NCBI RefSeq assembly: GCF_013373865.1
Contig: NC_050470.1
Coordinates: forward strand, 14,573,244-14,637,243
Direction of reading: 5' to 3'
DNA from: Monomorium pharaonis
Lineage: Eukaryota > Arthropoda > Insecta > Hymenoptera > Formicidae
DNA: 64,000 nt
The notes beneath the pieces were generated by a model, which saw nothing but the letters and a program-made list of their open reading frames with translations, ran no database searches and was not told the DNA's origin. Of this stretch, positions 22,300 to 35,664 are shown one piece after another. A program made the translations under genes and the position numbers. Each line of letters opens with the position of its first letter. Positions within the stretch are counted from its first letter, which is position 1.

Positions 22300-23412
22300 A
22301 AGTGTCGCGTTGCAGCGACACTTAAAAGGTTGTAATGTCGTCGTTACAACCATCAACGAATCCACGTCCGTTTTTATGACGATATCGTTAACACCGTCAT
22401 TTTCGACCACGTCGTATTCTTGTAATATGAGGTCAAACGTGTTGATGTAATTTATTGATACCCCGGACGAAGACGACGACAACGACAACGACGATGGTGG
22501 TGGTTGCGGCAACTGCGGCTGTGATTGTGATGACGATTCCGCCGACAAGACGATTACGTCGTTCTCGTTAGACGTTATTGTTATATCGTCTGCTACTGAA
22601 GCCGCTGATGGTGATGGCAGTGACGGCGGGTGTGATGGTGATGCTAATAATGGCCGTGGTGGTGGTGACTGTGGCAGCAGCGCCGGTGGCCGTAGCGGCG
22701 GTGGTGGTAGCGGTTGTCTTAATTCTGATTGCGGACAGTAAAAGTTGATTATTTTCAATTGTTCTTGCCACCAGTGTAGCTGTTTTTGAGTTTTTGCGAT
22801 AACAGCGGCCACGACGGCGGTAGTGGTGGTGGTGGTGGTAGTGGTGGTGGTGATGGTGGTGGTCTCAGCAGTCCGTATTGACGAGCGCGACAAAGAGGAG
22901 TCATCAAAATAAAGATGAAAATCTTCTATTTCGTCCTCCATCTCGTCGTTTTTTTGCTGCTGCTGTTGCTGTTGCAAGTGTTGCCGCCGGCGCGGCGACC
23001 GTGGCGGCCGCGGTCGCTGTAAAATGGGCGACATTTGTTGCAATGAGGAGGATGACGACAAAACAATTACGCCGTCCTTGTTAGACGATATTGTTATAAC
23101 ATCGTCTGCTAGTGGGGCCGCTAATGGTGAGGGCGGTGACGATGGTAATGTTGATAATGGCCGTGGCGGTGGCGGCTGTGGCAGCGGCGGCGGTGGTGGT
23201 GGCAATACACGTTTGTTTATCGGAAGATACGCGTTTATAAGTCGCCATTGCCACTGCCACCAGCGTAAATGCCGCTGCTGTTGTACACTTTCCGTTGCAG
23301 CGGTGGCGCGCGGCGGCTGCGGCGGCGGCGGCGGCGGTAGTGGTGGTGGTAATGGCGGTGGCGGCAGCGGCGGTGGTAGTTGTGGTGGCATCCGTTTTTG
23401 TGGAGCTATCAA
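22234..23412 (-). pseudogene. Proline/serine/threonine-rich repetitive ORF with SIM-like motifs
   Basis: 392 codons open, ended by the TAA in the duplicated segment. The ORF consists of two units of about 450-500 bp. Each has an acidic MEDEIEDF block, a poly-Thr or poly-Gln run, a WWQ..L.IIN block, a proline-rich run and a motif of the form DDVITISS..VIVLSSSSS. The hydrophobic core followed by serine or acidic residues resembles SUMO-interacting motifs. The final 75 residues are globular with KCRC. Low complexity makes family assignment impossible by eye. Confidence 0.5.
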
Positions 23413-23559
23413 AATGGAGACAAAAATCTTCGTTCATTTCGTCTTCCATTTCGTTTACGTTTTGTTGCTGCAGCAATTTAAGTCCGCGTCGCCGTTGTCG
23501 TGGCGATCGTGGTCCGTGTAAATCGGGCGACGGTTGTCGCTTATTCTCCTCCTCTTCCT

Positions 23560-24163
23560 GCTGCTGCTGTTGTTCTTCGTCGGTTTGCAATCGTCGCGAT
23601 TGTGGCGGTGGTGGTGGCGACGGCGACGACAACGACGATGACGTCGTTTGCCGCAATGGCAATTGTCGCGGTGGCGGTGGCGTTGAAAATAACAACGACG
23701 ACAACGGCGACGGCGACGTCTCCCCTCTCATTTCCGATTGGCCCGAGTCGGGTATCGTTATTATCTCTTCGTTAAAACCCGGTTGTCGCGGCGACGACGA
23801 CGGCGGCGACGGACGACGACGACGACGACGATGTCGTTTGTCGCAATGACAATTGTCGCGATTGTCGCGGTGGCGGTGGCGTTGAGAATAACAACAACGA
23901 CGACGGCGACGGCAACGTCTCCCCCCTTCTTTCCGACTCGTCCGAATCGGGTATTGTTATTATATTGTCGTTAATACCCGGTTGTCGCGGCGGCGACGAC
24001 GACGTCGTTTGCCGCAATGGCAATTGTCGCGGTTGTCGCGGCGGCGATGACGATGAAAACAACAATGTCGACGACGGCAACGGCGACATCACCCATCTCA
24101 TTTCTGACTCTGGCGAGTCATTGTTATTACCTCTGCGTCTTCATCGTTTAAAGCCAGTTGTCG

Positions 24164-24216
<53 letters not shown>

Positions 24217-24330
24217 TTTGCGGAATGGCAATTGTCGCGGTTGTTGCGGCGATGGCGATGAAAACAACAATGACGACGACGGCGACGGCGACGAAATTAT
24301 CACCATATCTGATTCGCTCGTAAATCAGGT
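23560..24330 (-). repeat. Four tandem ~190-bp coding-like repeats
   Basis: Units near 23580-23765, 23766-23960, 23961-24140 and 24141-24320 each hold (GAC/GCG)n-type trinucleotide runs, a TGCCGCAATGGCAATTGTCG-like block and a short segment encoding IITIPDSDESE or similar on the minus strand. In the outermost unit the SIM-like segment (EIITISDS, about 24293-24316) reads on the plus strand, so part of that unit is inverted. Confidence 0.7.
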
Positions 24331-24545
24331 AGCGGAAAAATAAAAACACTTTTATGATATAAATCGGATGCGAGCTATCCATTAAGCCTATTGAGAAATC
24401 AATCGATTCAGTCGTTACTGAGAATCCGATAACTACGGATTTTCGCAAACGACGTCTCGCGTAAAAAAGGCAACGGTAGTGCTTCGCGCTGAGCGTACAC
24501 TTGGCGCGAGGCGCACTACCGTGCCTCTTGATTATAAGAATAATG
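24331..24545. repeat. Dispersed repeat with terminal hairpin, copy 1
   Basis: The end contains CGGTAGTGC ... GCACTACCG and then CTCTTGATT. Related copies, sharing AATCAAGAGACA in the other orientation and CTCGCGCCAAGTG, lie at 27770-27955 and 40380-40450. The class is unknown; it may be a small SINE or MITE. Confidence 0.6.
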
Positions 24546-24845
24546 TAGTTACTTCTGAATAGGAATTTTTAACCTTTTCTCGAGTTAATGTTGTTAAACT
24601 TGACATTTTCACTTTCGACGATCCTCTCTTTCCAATGACAAACGTTGTGGAGTATAGACGTGCCGTCCAACACGTATCTCTTTATATCATTTAACGTACT
24701 TTTTTGAAAGCATAATGGATTAATTTTTGTAGTGCATTTAATTTGATTTATACAAGTAGATAATAATATTAATTAAAATCTTGTAAAAATTTTGATTGCA
24801 ATTTTTTAAATTGTTTCGTGTATTTTTGTATCTTTTGTATACAGG

Positions 24846-25240
24846 GTGAAATGTAACCGGAAGCCATCCCGTAATAGAAAGATAGAAGAGATCGAGATGA
24901 ACATAAAAGTCCAATATTGTCTTGGATTAGGTCTTGAGTTAGGTCTACCAATCGAGGTATTAATTTTTTAAATTATGCGAATGAGAACGCGCCGAGAGAA
25001 GAGCTCAATCCGCTCGAGCTATAACACGGAAGAAAAAATTTATCGTGAATGTATGATAAGCTTTCATTAAATTACTGTTCACAATTACGATAGAAATTAA
25101 TTAAATTATTTGCTGATTTTATACATTAATATCTCGATTATTGGTGGACCTAACCCAAGACAATATTGGACTTTTATGTTCATCTCGATCCCGTCTATCT
25201 TTCTATTACGGGATGGCTTCCGATTACATTTCACCCGATA
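24846..25240. mobile_element. MITE with ~110-bp inverted arms (CAGGGTGAAATG ends)
   Basis: The left arm, starting CAGGGTGAAATGTAACCGG, recurs inverted at 25130-25236. The centre is AT-rich. TATA-type flanks suggest a TA target, as in the Tc1/mariner group. Confidence 0.85.
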
Positions 25241-26490
25241 TACACTTGATAAGGGCCAGAAAACGTCTGGCCAAAACGTCGTGTAACATTTAAATTAAAA
25301 TTAAAATAAGATTATCAGAATTGTCACTAAATTACCAATTGTATATTTTTTACCGCTGGCAACGCAGATTTTTACTTTGAAAGTATACTAACTATAAGAA
25401 TGGATACTTATACACAAATTAAAAAATTTTAAATGTTATATTCAATAATATGGTTCTATATACGTATAATAAAATGTTTTAAGCATTTTGATGAATATGT
25501 ATTAACATTTTATAAAAGCTAAAAGCATAAATAATTTATTAAAAAAAAAAAACTTGACTTTGCTATAGAAAATAATATGTAATTAATAGTAATTATAATA
25601 AAAAAATGATGAACAATTTATTGTTTATTAATATTAATACATTGTTTTTATGATTTTCTAAAGCATCACCAAGAATTTTTCCATATTTATCTATTATGAT
25701 TTTTTATTTCTATATAATGATAATATGTTAATCAAAATACTTAAACCACTTCATTAAATACAAAACCATCTTATTAAATATAACATTTTAATATAATATT
25801 TATACTTTGTATAAATATCCATTTTAGAATTATTTCTGTGTTTCCATAAAATAAAATGTAATGTTTACTTCGATTGTAAACAAATTAGAATGTACAGTAA
25901 AGTTTTATTTTATAAATAAAAGCATTGTATAAAAGTTTTTTATTATTCCTGAAATGACGTCTTTCCTGATCAAGCGCCTTTGTACAGGATACAACTTGTA
26001 TGGCACGGCCCTGATTGCCATATACATAAATTAAGTTCATTCTAAATTCTAAATGTGTTAAAATTCGTATTCATATAATTCTGAGAAAGAAATAGTTGCA
26101 TTGTAAAAGATGTTTTTAATATAGCTTGTAAATAAAAAAACTTTTAAAATTATTTAAAGCTATTATTGCGACATAATTATATAAATTATTAAAATTGTTA
26201 ACTGTAATATTTATATGCATACATGTAAATGTATATATAATTAAAAAGGATTAATTAAAATAAAATTAACATACATATATGAAATTAGAATAAATCGAAC
26301 AAAAATATTTTGAATAAATTCAAATGAGACAATATCATGCTTATCAAGACACAATTAACTTTTTGCAATCTATATCAGTACATCTCTGATATATACTACT
26401 TTATAATTTATCTAATCTAGATTTAGAAACTTCTGAAGAAATCTTGTTGATCCTTGGACTTATACCGAAGTAGGGGATACAATTACAATC
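25241..26490. other. AT-rich intergenic DNA upstream of the protease gene
   Basis: About 1.25 kb of AT-rich sequence with poly-A and poly-T runs. I see no gene, RNA or mobile element in it. Confidence 0.6.
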
Positions 26491-26497
26491 AGATACA

Positions 26498-26503
26498 TAT
26501 AAA
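26498..26503 (+). promoter_or_regulatory. TATA box of the protease gene
   Basis: TATAAA lies 54 bases before the ATG. A start of transcription about 30 bases further on would give a 5' UTR of some 20-25 bases, common for digestive protease genes in insects. Confidence 0.55.
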
Positions 26504-26551
26504 TTCGCGTTAAAATGACTTCAAAGCCAAACTTTAGTCAATCATCACACA

Positions 26552-26725
26552 ATGGCTTTGAAAATATTGTCTCTCCTCAGTCTTCTGACATTTTGTCATG
26601 GTACGTGTTCGTTTTCTTAGCTTAGTCGAATCATTTGTTTAAGTAACTGCAATATAACTCCAAGTATCATAGAGAAAAATTACTTCACTGTGTATTATAT
26701 TTAAAAAAAGTTTAAAAAAAGTCGA

Positions 26726-26767
<42 letters not shown>

Positions 26768-29700
26768 CGCGCGCTTTTTTAAGAAAAATGCTATTATTTT
26801 TATTTTACTACTTTAATGTTTTACATAATACAAGATAAACATAAATGTGTGAAATGTATCTTAATTCAACTTAACTTTTAACTGAGTCATTATTTTATTC
26901 AGTATGTAATTTTTAACTTGACAAAATTGATTTTATATGCTATTAGTTTTAACTTTTTAAATTAAATTAAAAAATATTTTAACTTACCCAACCCTGATTT
27001 TGTAATAGTTTATAAAGTTATTGAAAATATATAAATTTTTACTCTTGAATTCTTATATAAATTACAATAAAATTTATATAATAACAAAAAGTAAGGCACA
27101 CAAAGCGCGTAGGTGTTGTTTAGTACAAAAAACTAAATACATTGTTTTATTGCTAAAAAATAATAATATTTTTTTATTAAGTGCAATAAAACGTGAAAAT
27201 TATCCTGCAACATATAGCATAAATATAAAATGTAACATAAATCCAATTAAACCAATTAAAAATTAAAATGTTAATTGTTAATTTAAAATTTTATTAGAAC
27301 GGTAAACAATTCACTAATCTATATTTTTAGTTGAGATTTGAAATCTGTATTTTAATTAAATAAATTTTCTCTATAAAACTTTTAATTTTTTATTGAATTT
27401 TTGTTTTTAATTAAGAGTTAATATCTTAATTTTTAAAAAAATGTAAGCCTTCTGAAATCAGTGTTTATTGTTCTTATTACTATTAATTTTTTACTACAAT
27501 TGATTAAATTGTATGTAAATATTTTTACAAATATACGCTAATTATAATAATCGCGAGAGTCGGCGGCGTCCGCGCCGAACGTAGCCGATCGCGTAGACGG
27601 ATAGACGGAGCGCCATGTATGTGTATAATCTGCTCGAGCTCGAAATCGCAGCATTGGTGCTAGCTGGTGACGAGAGTATAAATCGAAAAAAATCGACGAC
27701 GTATCTTACATGAAACTTTCGCATTTTGGACTTTGTGCGATATCTTCTCTCGTAGAACACATAAAGAAAAAATTAAAACGGTTTTCTTGTACAAATCAAA
27801 CCCAAGCTTTCAATTGAGTCTAGTTAGAATTCAATCGGTTCAACCGTTTTTAAGTTCTGATAATCTTGTGTGCTCGCAAGTCGCGTAAAGATACACGGAT
27901 GGTCTCGTGCTTTGCGTTCACTTGACGCGAGGCACTGCCATGTCTCTTGATTTTAATAAAAAAATTTTTTATTTATTTGTCAATTCTATTATTATTTATT
28001 TGTTATTAAATTTGAATAGAAAATATACTAAATACTAACTAAGAATAGATGCTTTCTGAAAAGTTGCAAACTTATACAATTTTAAAAATCTACTATTTTA
28101 AAATATACGTGAAGAATAAATTATATTAATATTCATATTGTATTAATTTGTTATACACTGAAAAAAATTGTATCAAAAAAAAAAAAAAATCTTTAATTTT
28201 AGTAAATCATGTATTTGCATACAACTATAAACGTACTTTTTTAAATGAAAAATCATGTTTATTTATTTATAAAATATAAATATTTCTATTAAGTAAGTCA
28301 TTTACTACATACCACCTGAGATTAGGCCATCTCGAAATTTTCAATCAAAAATTGATCTTTTTTTCTAAAAACAGACCTTAGGGTATGATTATTTGAGTAG
28401 AACTCAAACAATTTTGAATCGATTTACTTCAAAGAAGGCCCGATAAAAAGTGCCGATTTTACCCCATCAACCCCCAACGCCTAAAATTCATATAGATTAT
28501 CATTACTAGTAACCTCCAGAATACAAAAATATTTTTTTGAAGCCTAAAAACCAATGAAAACTTAGTGAGATTAAAAAATAAAGTACGATGTTACACTGTA
28601 AATTTTTGAATATCTTACGCGGTATCCTCAAAGTAAGTGATTTAATTGTTTTCGTGGAGTTATTACTCGACTAATTATTCCAAGCGCAATATAAATTTCC
28701 ACGACTATCATTCAAAATAGCTGATCCAATATAGCGGTGTGTATGTTTAGAGAAGTCTTGTTGTTGTGTGGAAATTGTTGCTAGTAGAGTTAATCAGTTT
28801 AGAATTTTTCCTGATAGCCATGCGTAGGTTCAGGAAGCAATACTTTGATATGTTATATTAAGCCTTTTATTTGTTTTTTGCCATATTTTTTCTTTAAAGC
28901 TTCTTATTTAGTTTTTTCATTTTATCTATTTTCTTGAACATATTATCGACATTAGTTATACACATTTTAAGATCACATCACTTTGAAAGGCAAAGGAAAC
29001 TCATGTTAATAAAGCATCTCGATACGTGAGAGATGAAGAAAACTCACACCAATAAAGCATCCCCATTTGCGAGAGGCGAGGAAAACTTACGCTAATAAAG
29101 CATAACTTCGATTCATACGACGGTGCTAACGATAATAAAAATTACTCTGAATAACGAGAGACAGTGGAACTCATTCTATAAATCTATTATAATATTGGTA
29201 ATTATTTCAACATAATCTTACCACCATATTCAGTTTTTTATTTCAAACTTCAAATTGATGATGCCGAATGTATTATCAAAAATTCCAAAAACCTTCGAAC
29301 AAGTTTTCTTGCGACAGTGATGATGTTACGTCCAGCCTTATGGGATTTTACTCTATTTATTTGGTAGGAGGGTTATTTCAGGAAGAACAGGTAAGGCAGG
29401 GAAGAACGTAACAAAACGTGCAGATTCCCGTAGGCACACAGATTAAGAGAGGGTAGGTGCTTCGGGTCGAACGCACTTTTTATGACTCAAAAATATAGGT
29501 CAACATGTCGATAGGCCCGCTATAACCCGTTTCGAATCGTACGTCCGTCGGTCCAAGTTTCGAGTTAACGAATTGAATCGCTTTAACTCGGGATCGGATC
29601 AGGTGCAGTCTTCGTTTAGGAGGGGCGAGGTCGTTGAAACTTAAATGAATGATGAAGTTTACGTAAAATTAACAAAAGTATTTATTCTAATAACAAATAA

Positions 29701-32700
29701 AAATGAAAATAAAAAGAAAATACAAATAAGTGCTGAAGTCGTGGTTTGACAATTTTGTAATAATGGTGTAATCGAAATTAAAACGCATAGTAAGTATGTA
29801 TAAATAGTTGTACAAATATTATATAAATATGTGGTGGGCGGAGAAAGGGAAATAAAGATTTTTATTTTTTAATTCTATAGTAATACGGTAAACGCGGAGC
29901 AAAAAAATAGTCAAAGGGTTTACTAAATGGTTACATAAGGAAAACAAAGATGCTTGAAATCGGAAGAAGATAAAGGATAACGCGGGAGAGAGTGGGGGTG
30001 GAACATCTTCGGGTTTTGAAGAACTGATCAAGAAATAAAAATGAGGACGTCTCGAGGATCACACGTTCCTCAAGATTGTGAGATGGTGACGGGATATCTT
30101 GAGGATCACACGAGGGTTCCTCAAGGTTGTGAGATGGTGTTGGGAACTTAAGATTCGCACACGGGAGCCTCAGGTTCGTGTAAGTGTGTGTAAACTTGAG
30201 ATTCACATACGGGAGCCTCAAGTTCGTGTGAGTGTGAGGGAATTATTTATAAATAATAGGAGCGTGTCTTAAAGAATTAAAACGAAAGGGAGTAGATGAG
30301 TAACGCAAAAACAAAAGAAATTATGATTGTGGGACTTACTCATTGCTGGTTCTCGAGAAAATCTGTTGGAATCGAAATAGGTTCCTTGACTGGAACGGCA
30401 CTAACGTTTATTCGCGCACTTTTTACATGATTACTAATTGACTCACTAACTGAGTAACTATCTACTAACTAACTAACTCTCTTTAACTAACTGTTAACTG
30501 CCTACTAACTGGGGTGAAAAAAAACTACTGCCAAACTTCTTCAAGATTTGGTTTTATATATACAGAGTCTTACAGAGGGAGGATCCAAATGTAGATGGTT
30601 CAAATATTTTGATTGGTAAGACTCTTTTTAAGGATTATGTGATGGGTAAATTCTAAGTTTTTTTATTAGAGAAATAGTTTTTCCCTTTTGACCAATCATA
30701 CGTTGAGTAATCTTGTCGAAAGTTTCTGTTTCCTCCCACATTCCTTTAATTTTATTGAAGGAATCCGACCTATTGCATAGGTTATCTTCCCTTTGGGTTT
30801 AAAAGATAAATAATTCTTTATTGTGCTAGACGTGTGACGGTATTGTTTGCAGATGGAGGAAACGGTTACTTATTTTTTGCTAATGTTTAGATTCTTTATT
30901 GCTCATTTTTTGTGAGGAAACCTTGCTTCGAACCCGAGTTTGTTTTTGTATTTATACCTTCAGAATTTATTTTTTGTTTGTATTTAAGTTTGTTGACTCG
31001 ATATTCAGAAGAAGTTTATTCTCGATATTTAAAAGGAAATTATTAACTTGGTCGTTTCGTCCATCCATGTTTGTCGTTATGTTTCTAACGGACTAATTCT
31101 AGATGCATAAAAAATTATCGGAGACCGTTAGAACGGAATTTCTTTTGTAAGTTATTTGTTTCTCTGACGATGGGAAATCATGGAGTCTACCGGACGTAAC
31201 AATGACTTTTTCAAACATACATATCGCCATATTGGATTAACCATTTTGAATGACAGTAGGGGATATTTATACCATGCTTGAAATAATTAATTGAGTAATA
31301 ACTCCATAAAGACAATTAAATCACTCAATTTGAAGATATTTGTAAGATATTCGTACTTTATTTTTTAATCTCACCAAGTTCTCATCAGTTTTTAGGCTTC
31401 AGAAAAACATTTTTGCATTCTGCAGGACACTAGCAACGAACAGACTAGATAATCTACATGAATTTTAGGTGCTGGTTGATGGGCCAAAATAAACGTTTTT
31501 TACCGTGTTTCTTTAATAGTATTATTAAAGAAAATAAAACTAAATTATCTAAAGAAGTACACATGGATTCTATGATTCATTAAGTACTTTTTAAGTTATT
31601 GAGCATTTTATACGCGATTTTCCACAAAAAAGACACTTTTTCTTCAAGTACTCACTATTTTTTTCAAAAATGAGTATTTTTTAAGGGGTAACATTTAGCT
31701 GAACGTTTGAAAATATAGGATAACTTTAGGATTTCTTGCAGCTAAATAAGAAAACATATGGAAATGCGGTAGACGTTTAATGTATGTAATTTAAGGAATA
31801 TAAAAGAAATTTCTGATTTTATTTTAAAATGACATAACTGGAGCTTTGTATATAAGACAGTTTTTTTCATGGGCCTCTGTAGCTTGCAGCAGAAGGGTCG
31901 TACACTTTCACTAAGGACAAAAATCAAAATATTTTAATAACTACATTAAATTCGTTAGAGAAGTACGTAAGTATATGTTAAAATATTGATTTTCGTAGAC
32001 ATGGCAAACATGTAAAAAAAGTTTTATTTTAACCAAAAAATTTGATGAATAAATATTTATAACAAAAAAAGTTAACCGATCAAAAAAATCCTACGCATTT
32101 CTCTAGAGATTTTAATTTAACAGCTACTATAAAAATTTCAAGTAAATCGGATAAAATTCGTTAAAGTTGCAAGCCAATTTAAAAAACGTGATTTCGTGAT
32201 AAACGCGTTTAAAGTTTTGAGTAATGTTATTTAATATTTACACTATAGAAATCTTTAATTTACTTTTAATCTGCGATGCCTGCACTATATAACTGTTTTT
32301 CTATAACAATTTTTTTTCTCTTTTCTTCACGATGTCGAGGTTTTACAAGCGTCTGTAGCGGCATCAGTCAAGGCGCATTCGTCATGTATGACGCGGTTTG
32401 CGTCGACGCAAAAATTATAATATTGGTAGTCCACAATTAATTTTGTACTTGCATAACTTCATTATATTTTGGAAACGATCGTTAAAGATGGCAGTTGCAA
32501 TATTTGCAATTTCTACAATTTTTGTGCCACTTGACAGTGTTTTCGAAGCAATCGGCCACACTGTTGTATTAAAACTTTCGTTGCTATTCTATATGAATCC
32601 TCTTAAGCAATCATTGAGTAAATCATCTCTATTCAAATCTTCATATATTAATTTTATGGCATTGAAAATGTCCTGCAAAAGAGGCGTTTTATGATAATAT

Positions 32701-35624
32701 GTAAACTGTCCAAGACTTTTGCTCTCTGCCACGAGCATCACAAATCCATACCGACAAGGCACTTAGCATGTTGTGACACTTCATCCGTCGAAAGTTTGTG
32801 ATAAAGAGTTGCCAAAATTTCGTTCTGCATTTTTTCGATAGAATCCGCCCACATAGAAATTGGCATCCAGTGGATGTCCAATGGACGTGCATTAAATCTC
32901 CATAGATCCATGGGACGTCTAGGTCCATGGTGGAAGTCAGATGGACGTCCATTAGAGATCTAGTAAACCTCCTTAACTCCATTGGAGATTTACCTCCATG
33001 GCGGAAGTTAGGTAGACGTCCATTAGGGATCCAGTAAACTTCCATAGCTCCATTGAAGATTTACCTCCATGGCGGAAGTTAGACAGACGTTCATTAAAGA
33101 TCCAGTAAACGTCCATGGCTCCATTGAAGGTTTACCTCCATGGTGGAAGTTAGATAGACATCCATTAGGGATCCATTAAACATCCATAGCTCCATTGGAT
33201 GTTTTCTTCCACAGTGGAAGTTAGATGGACGTCTATTAGGGATCCACTAAACTTCCATAGTTCTATTATGGAAGTTCATTATTTCCATGATGGAAGTTAG
33301 ACAGACGTCCATTAAGGATCCATTAAACTTCCATAGCTCTATGGAACATTTACTTCCATGATGGAAGTTAGATAGACGTCCATTAGGTATCCATTAAACT
33401 TCCATAGCTGTATGAAACATTTATTTTCATAATAGAAGTTACCCAGACAACACGCTTATCAGAATGAAAACTTTAAGAGAACTTTTTTAAGAAAACACTT
33501 AGATACTTTGGAAATGATGTCCAAATGGTAACATTTATCAGAGACGTCTACTAAGAGAGGTCTTTGAGATATCTCATGGAAGAGTTTCATTTAAGTTTCT
33601 TAAAAATGTTATCCTTATGATATCACAGCTAAATGATATCAGCTTAATATCTCATAAAAGATATCACAATGCTGTCCGATTTTTGAGCCGTCCATGCGCG
33701 TCGTAGTTGACTCAGAAATCAGACAACACTATAGCATCGTGAATGAGAGATCCATTTAATATTTAAAAAAATTATCATAAAGATGTTTTCAAAAATAACG
33801 GTTTGTCTACAATTACTGCGCACAAAAAAATGCACAAAATCTAAATTTATCATGTACTGAATACAAAAACAGAATAATAAATGTACTATTCAATTTTTCT
33901 TAGAATATATGATCTATATAGTTAAAATTATCTAATTAACCATTTGAACGCTTCAAAGTATTAATGCTAAATAGATCGCAATTTCCATCAAATTATTAAG
34001 GTTATGGAAAAAGATAAATTTAACAATGAAATTAATAAGTAAATAAATTAATGCTATTTATTTTTAATATGTTTTGCAAAATTTAATTGCTTTTATAAAA
34101 AATAATATAATTGCGTCAGTTTATAACATATATGTAATATATGTAGACAATAACAAGTACCCATATCGATGAGTCAAATTGGCATAGCAGATAGAGTACA
34201 AGGTTTGTAATCTTAAGGTCCCGGGTTCAAAACCAGAGGCAAGTAAGAATAAAATAAAATAATATAATTTAAATTTAATTAATTAATAAAAATTTGTCCT
34301 AAATTTAGTATGTACTGTTGATAAAAATAATTTAAAAAAAATAAAATTTTTATTTTAAATTTTTATTTTGTCAATCATCCATTGAGGCTCCGTGAAGCCT
34401 CTATTAATGATCCACGAAACGTCCGTAAGTCATCCATCGAGGCTCCGAGAAGCCTCTGTTAATGATCCACACAACGTCTAATAGACCTCTTTGACGACCT
34501 CTATTGAAGGTCTAATAGACGTCCACAGTGCGGAACTGTGGATTTCTAATGGCTCTATATTGGACGTCTAATGGACGTCCACTGGAAGTTTAAACTTCCA
34601 TGACAGACGTCCATTAGACGTCTACTGGAGGTTTCATTTCTATGTGGGCGGATGTATACAAAAGGCTAAGCCGTTATATATAGTGAGTTCTTCGATTAAT
34701 TTGCCGGTTAGCTTGCCTTTTCCGCTAAGACCTTTTGTGTTCTTTTTTTAAAATTCAGACCCGACTGCCCATACGCTTCTGCACATGGTCGATACATTGT
34801 TTTACAAACTGAAATATCATTATGGTTCAACATCTACAATTCCTTTAAAAGTCTTTCTAGATAGCACAATGAATTTGAAAAGAATTCTCTCTGAATACCC
34901 ACATTTTGAAATGAAGTCTTTTTTGTAATCCATTTGTGCACCAAAATAATTCTTAAGAGTTCAAAAAAAGTTCTTTTGTATGTCACCAATTCTGAGTCCC
35001 TTTTATAATGCATATAAAGTTAATTTTATGTTTTATACAAATTCGCATTGAATTTAAAATTAATTTTAAATAGTATTCTAATGGTACTTTATCGAGAACT
35101 TTATTATGATTTCTTTTATAGTGCAAAAAAGGAATTTCTTTCGGTGTAAAGAAAAGGATAATAAAGGATTTTTTGAAATATAAGAAATGTTAATTTAAAA
35201 ATATACTGCCACAAAAATAGAGAATTTAGTATATTATTATTATAAGTGAAAAACTCTCTTATTGTTACTATACATGTATAAATTATGTATAAAATTTTCC
35301 CATATTTTATTGCAGTGTATTATTGAATTAACATTTCCTAATTTTATATAAAAATAATGTACTTTTTTACCATTTTTTAAATAAATTTTTTTATTAAACG
35401 CGTCCCAGATAGCACAGAGATTCAAAAAGAATTCAATTTTATGTCACCAATTATGAATTCTTTTTGAGATGCAAAAAGGATTATTTTTAAAAAAATATTC
35501 AAAAAATGCATAATTGGTGAAATACAATTGAGTTCTTTTTGGACTCTCTATGCTATCTGAGGTTATTATATGTTCATTATAATAAAAAAATATATTTATT
35601 TAGTTATATATCAAATTTACGACA

Positions 35625-35664
<40 letters not shown>

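Larger units (their letters stand above)
19660..24330 (-). other. Decayed minus-strand multi-repeat locus of possible large-virus origin
   Basis: Several minus-strand ORFs with protein-like composition follow one another in shifting frames: a low-complexity repeat region (24330-22450), a globular region (22450-20880) and an AT-hook region (20145-19762). Poly(A) signals in minus orientation lie near 19675-19698. The parts read as one or two decayed genes with several frameshifts, one in-frame stop and a local inverted duplication. No family was recognised. CG-rich codon use differs sharply from the AT-rich surroundings, which suggests foreign origin, such as a large insect DNA virus or an undescribed element. 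That is inference only. Confidence 0.4.
26601..28309 (+). other. Start of intron 1, AT-rich
   Basis: Intron 1 opens with GTACGT. A TG repeat running into a GC repeat lies at 26731-26774. The remainder to 27530 is AT-rich without features; 27540-27765 is an isolated GC-rich block of unknown nature (CGGCGGCGTCCGCGCCG). Confidence 0.6.
28445..31495. mobile_element. Non-autonomous element with ~300-bp inverted arms
   Basis: Left arm 28445-28770 and right arm 31205-31495 are inverted copies at roughly 80 percent identity by eye (ATCAACC..CACCTAAAATTCAT and TTTTTAATCTCACCAAGTT blocks). Between them are a tandem block (28990-29105) and a solo LTR. No transposase is visible. Confidence 0.75.
32845..34651. 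mobile_element. Element C: foldback element with palindromic arrays and tRNA-like core
   Basis: Perfect 12-bp ends CCGCCCACATAG ... CTATGTGGGCGG, flanked by AT on both sides; removing it rejoins the transposase frame. The left arm is a tandem array of about 88-bp units (32880-33440), the right arm (34370-34640) a shorter array. Both are rich in the palindromes GACGTC and CCATGG. The middle contains a segment starting CCCAGACAACACGC (33453) and a tRNA-like pol III promoter at 34180-34234. Confidence 0.85.

Noticed and set aside
22500..24343. Plus-strand ORFs rich in Gly, Ala, Val or Arg
   Set aside because: Shadows of the minus-strand repetitive frame in trinucleotide-repeat DNA; the minus-strand reading has better complexity and continuity.
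32880..33440. CRISPR-like array
   Set aside because: Units are contiguous diverged repeats without distinct spacers, in a eukaryotic setting.
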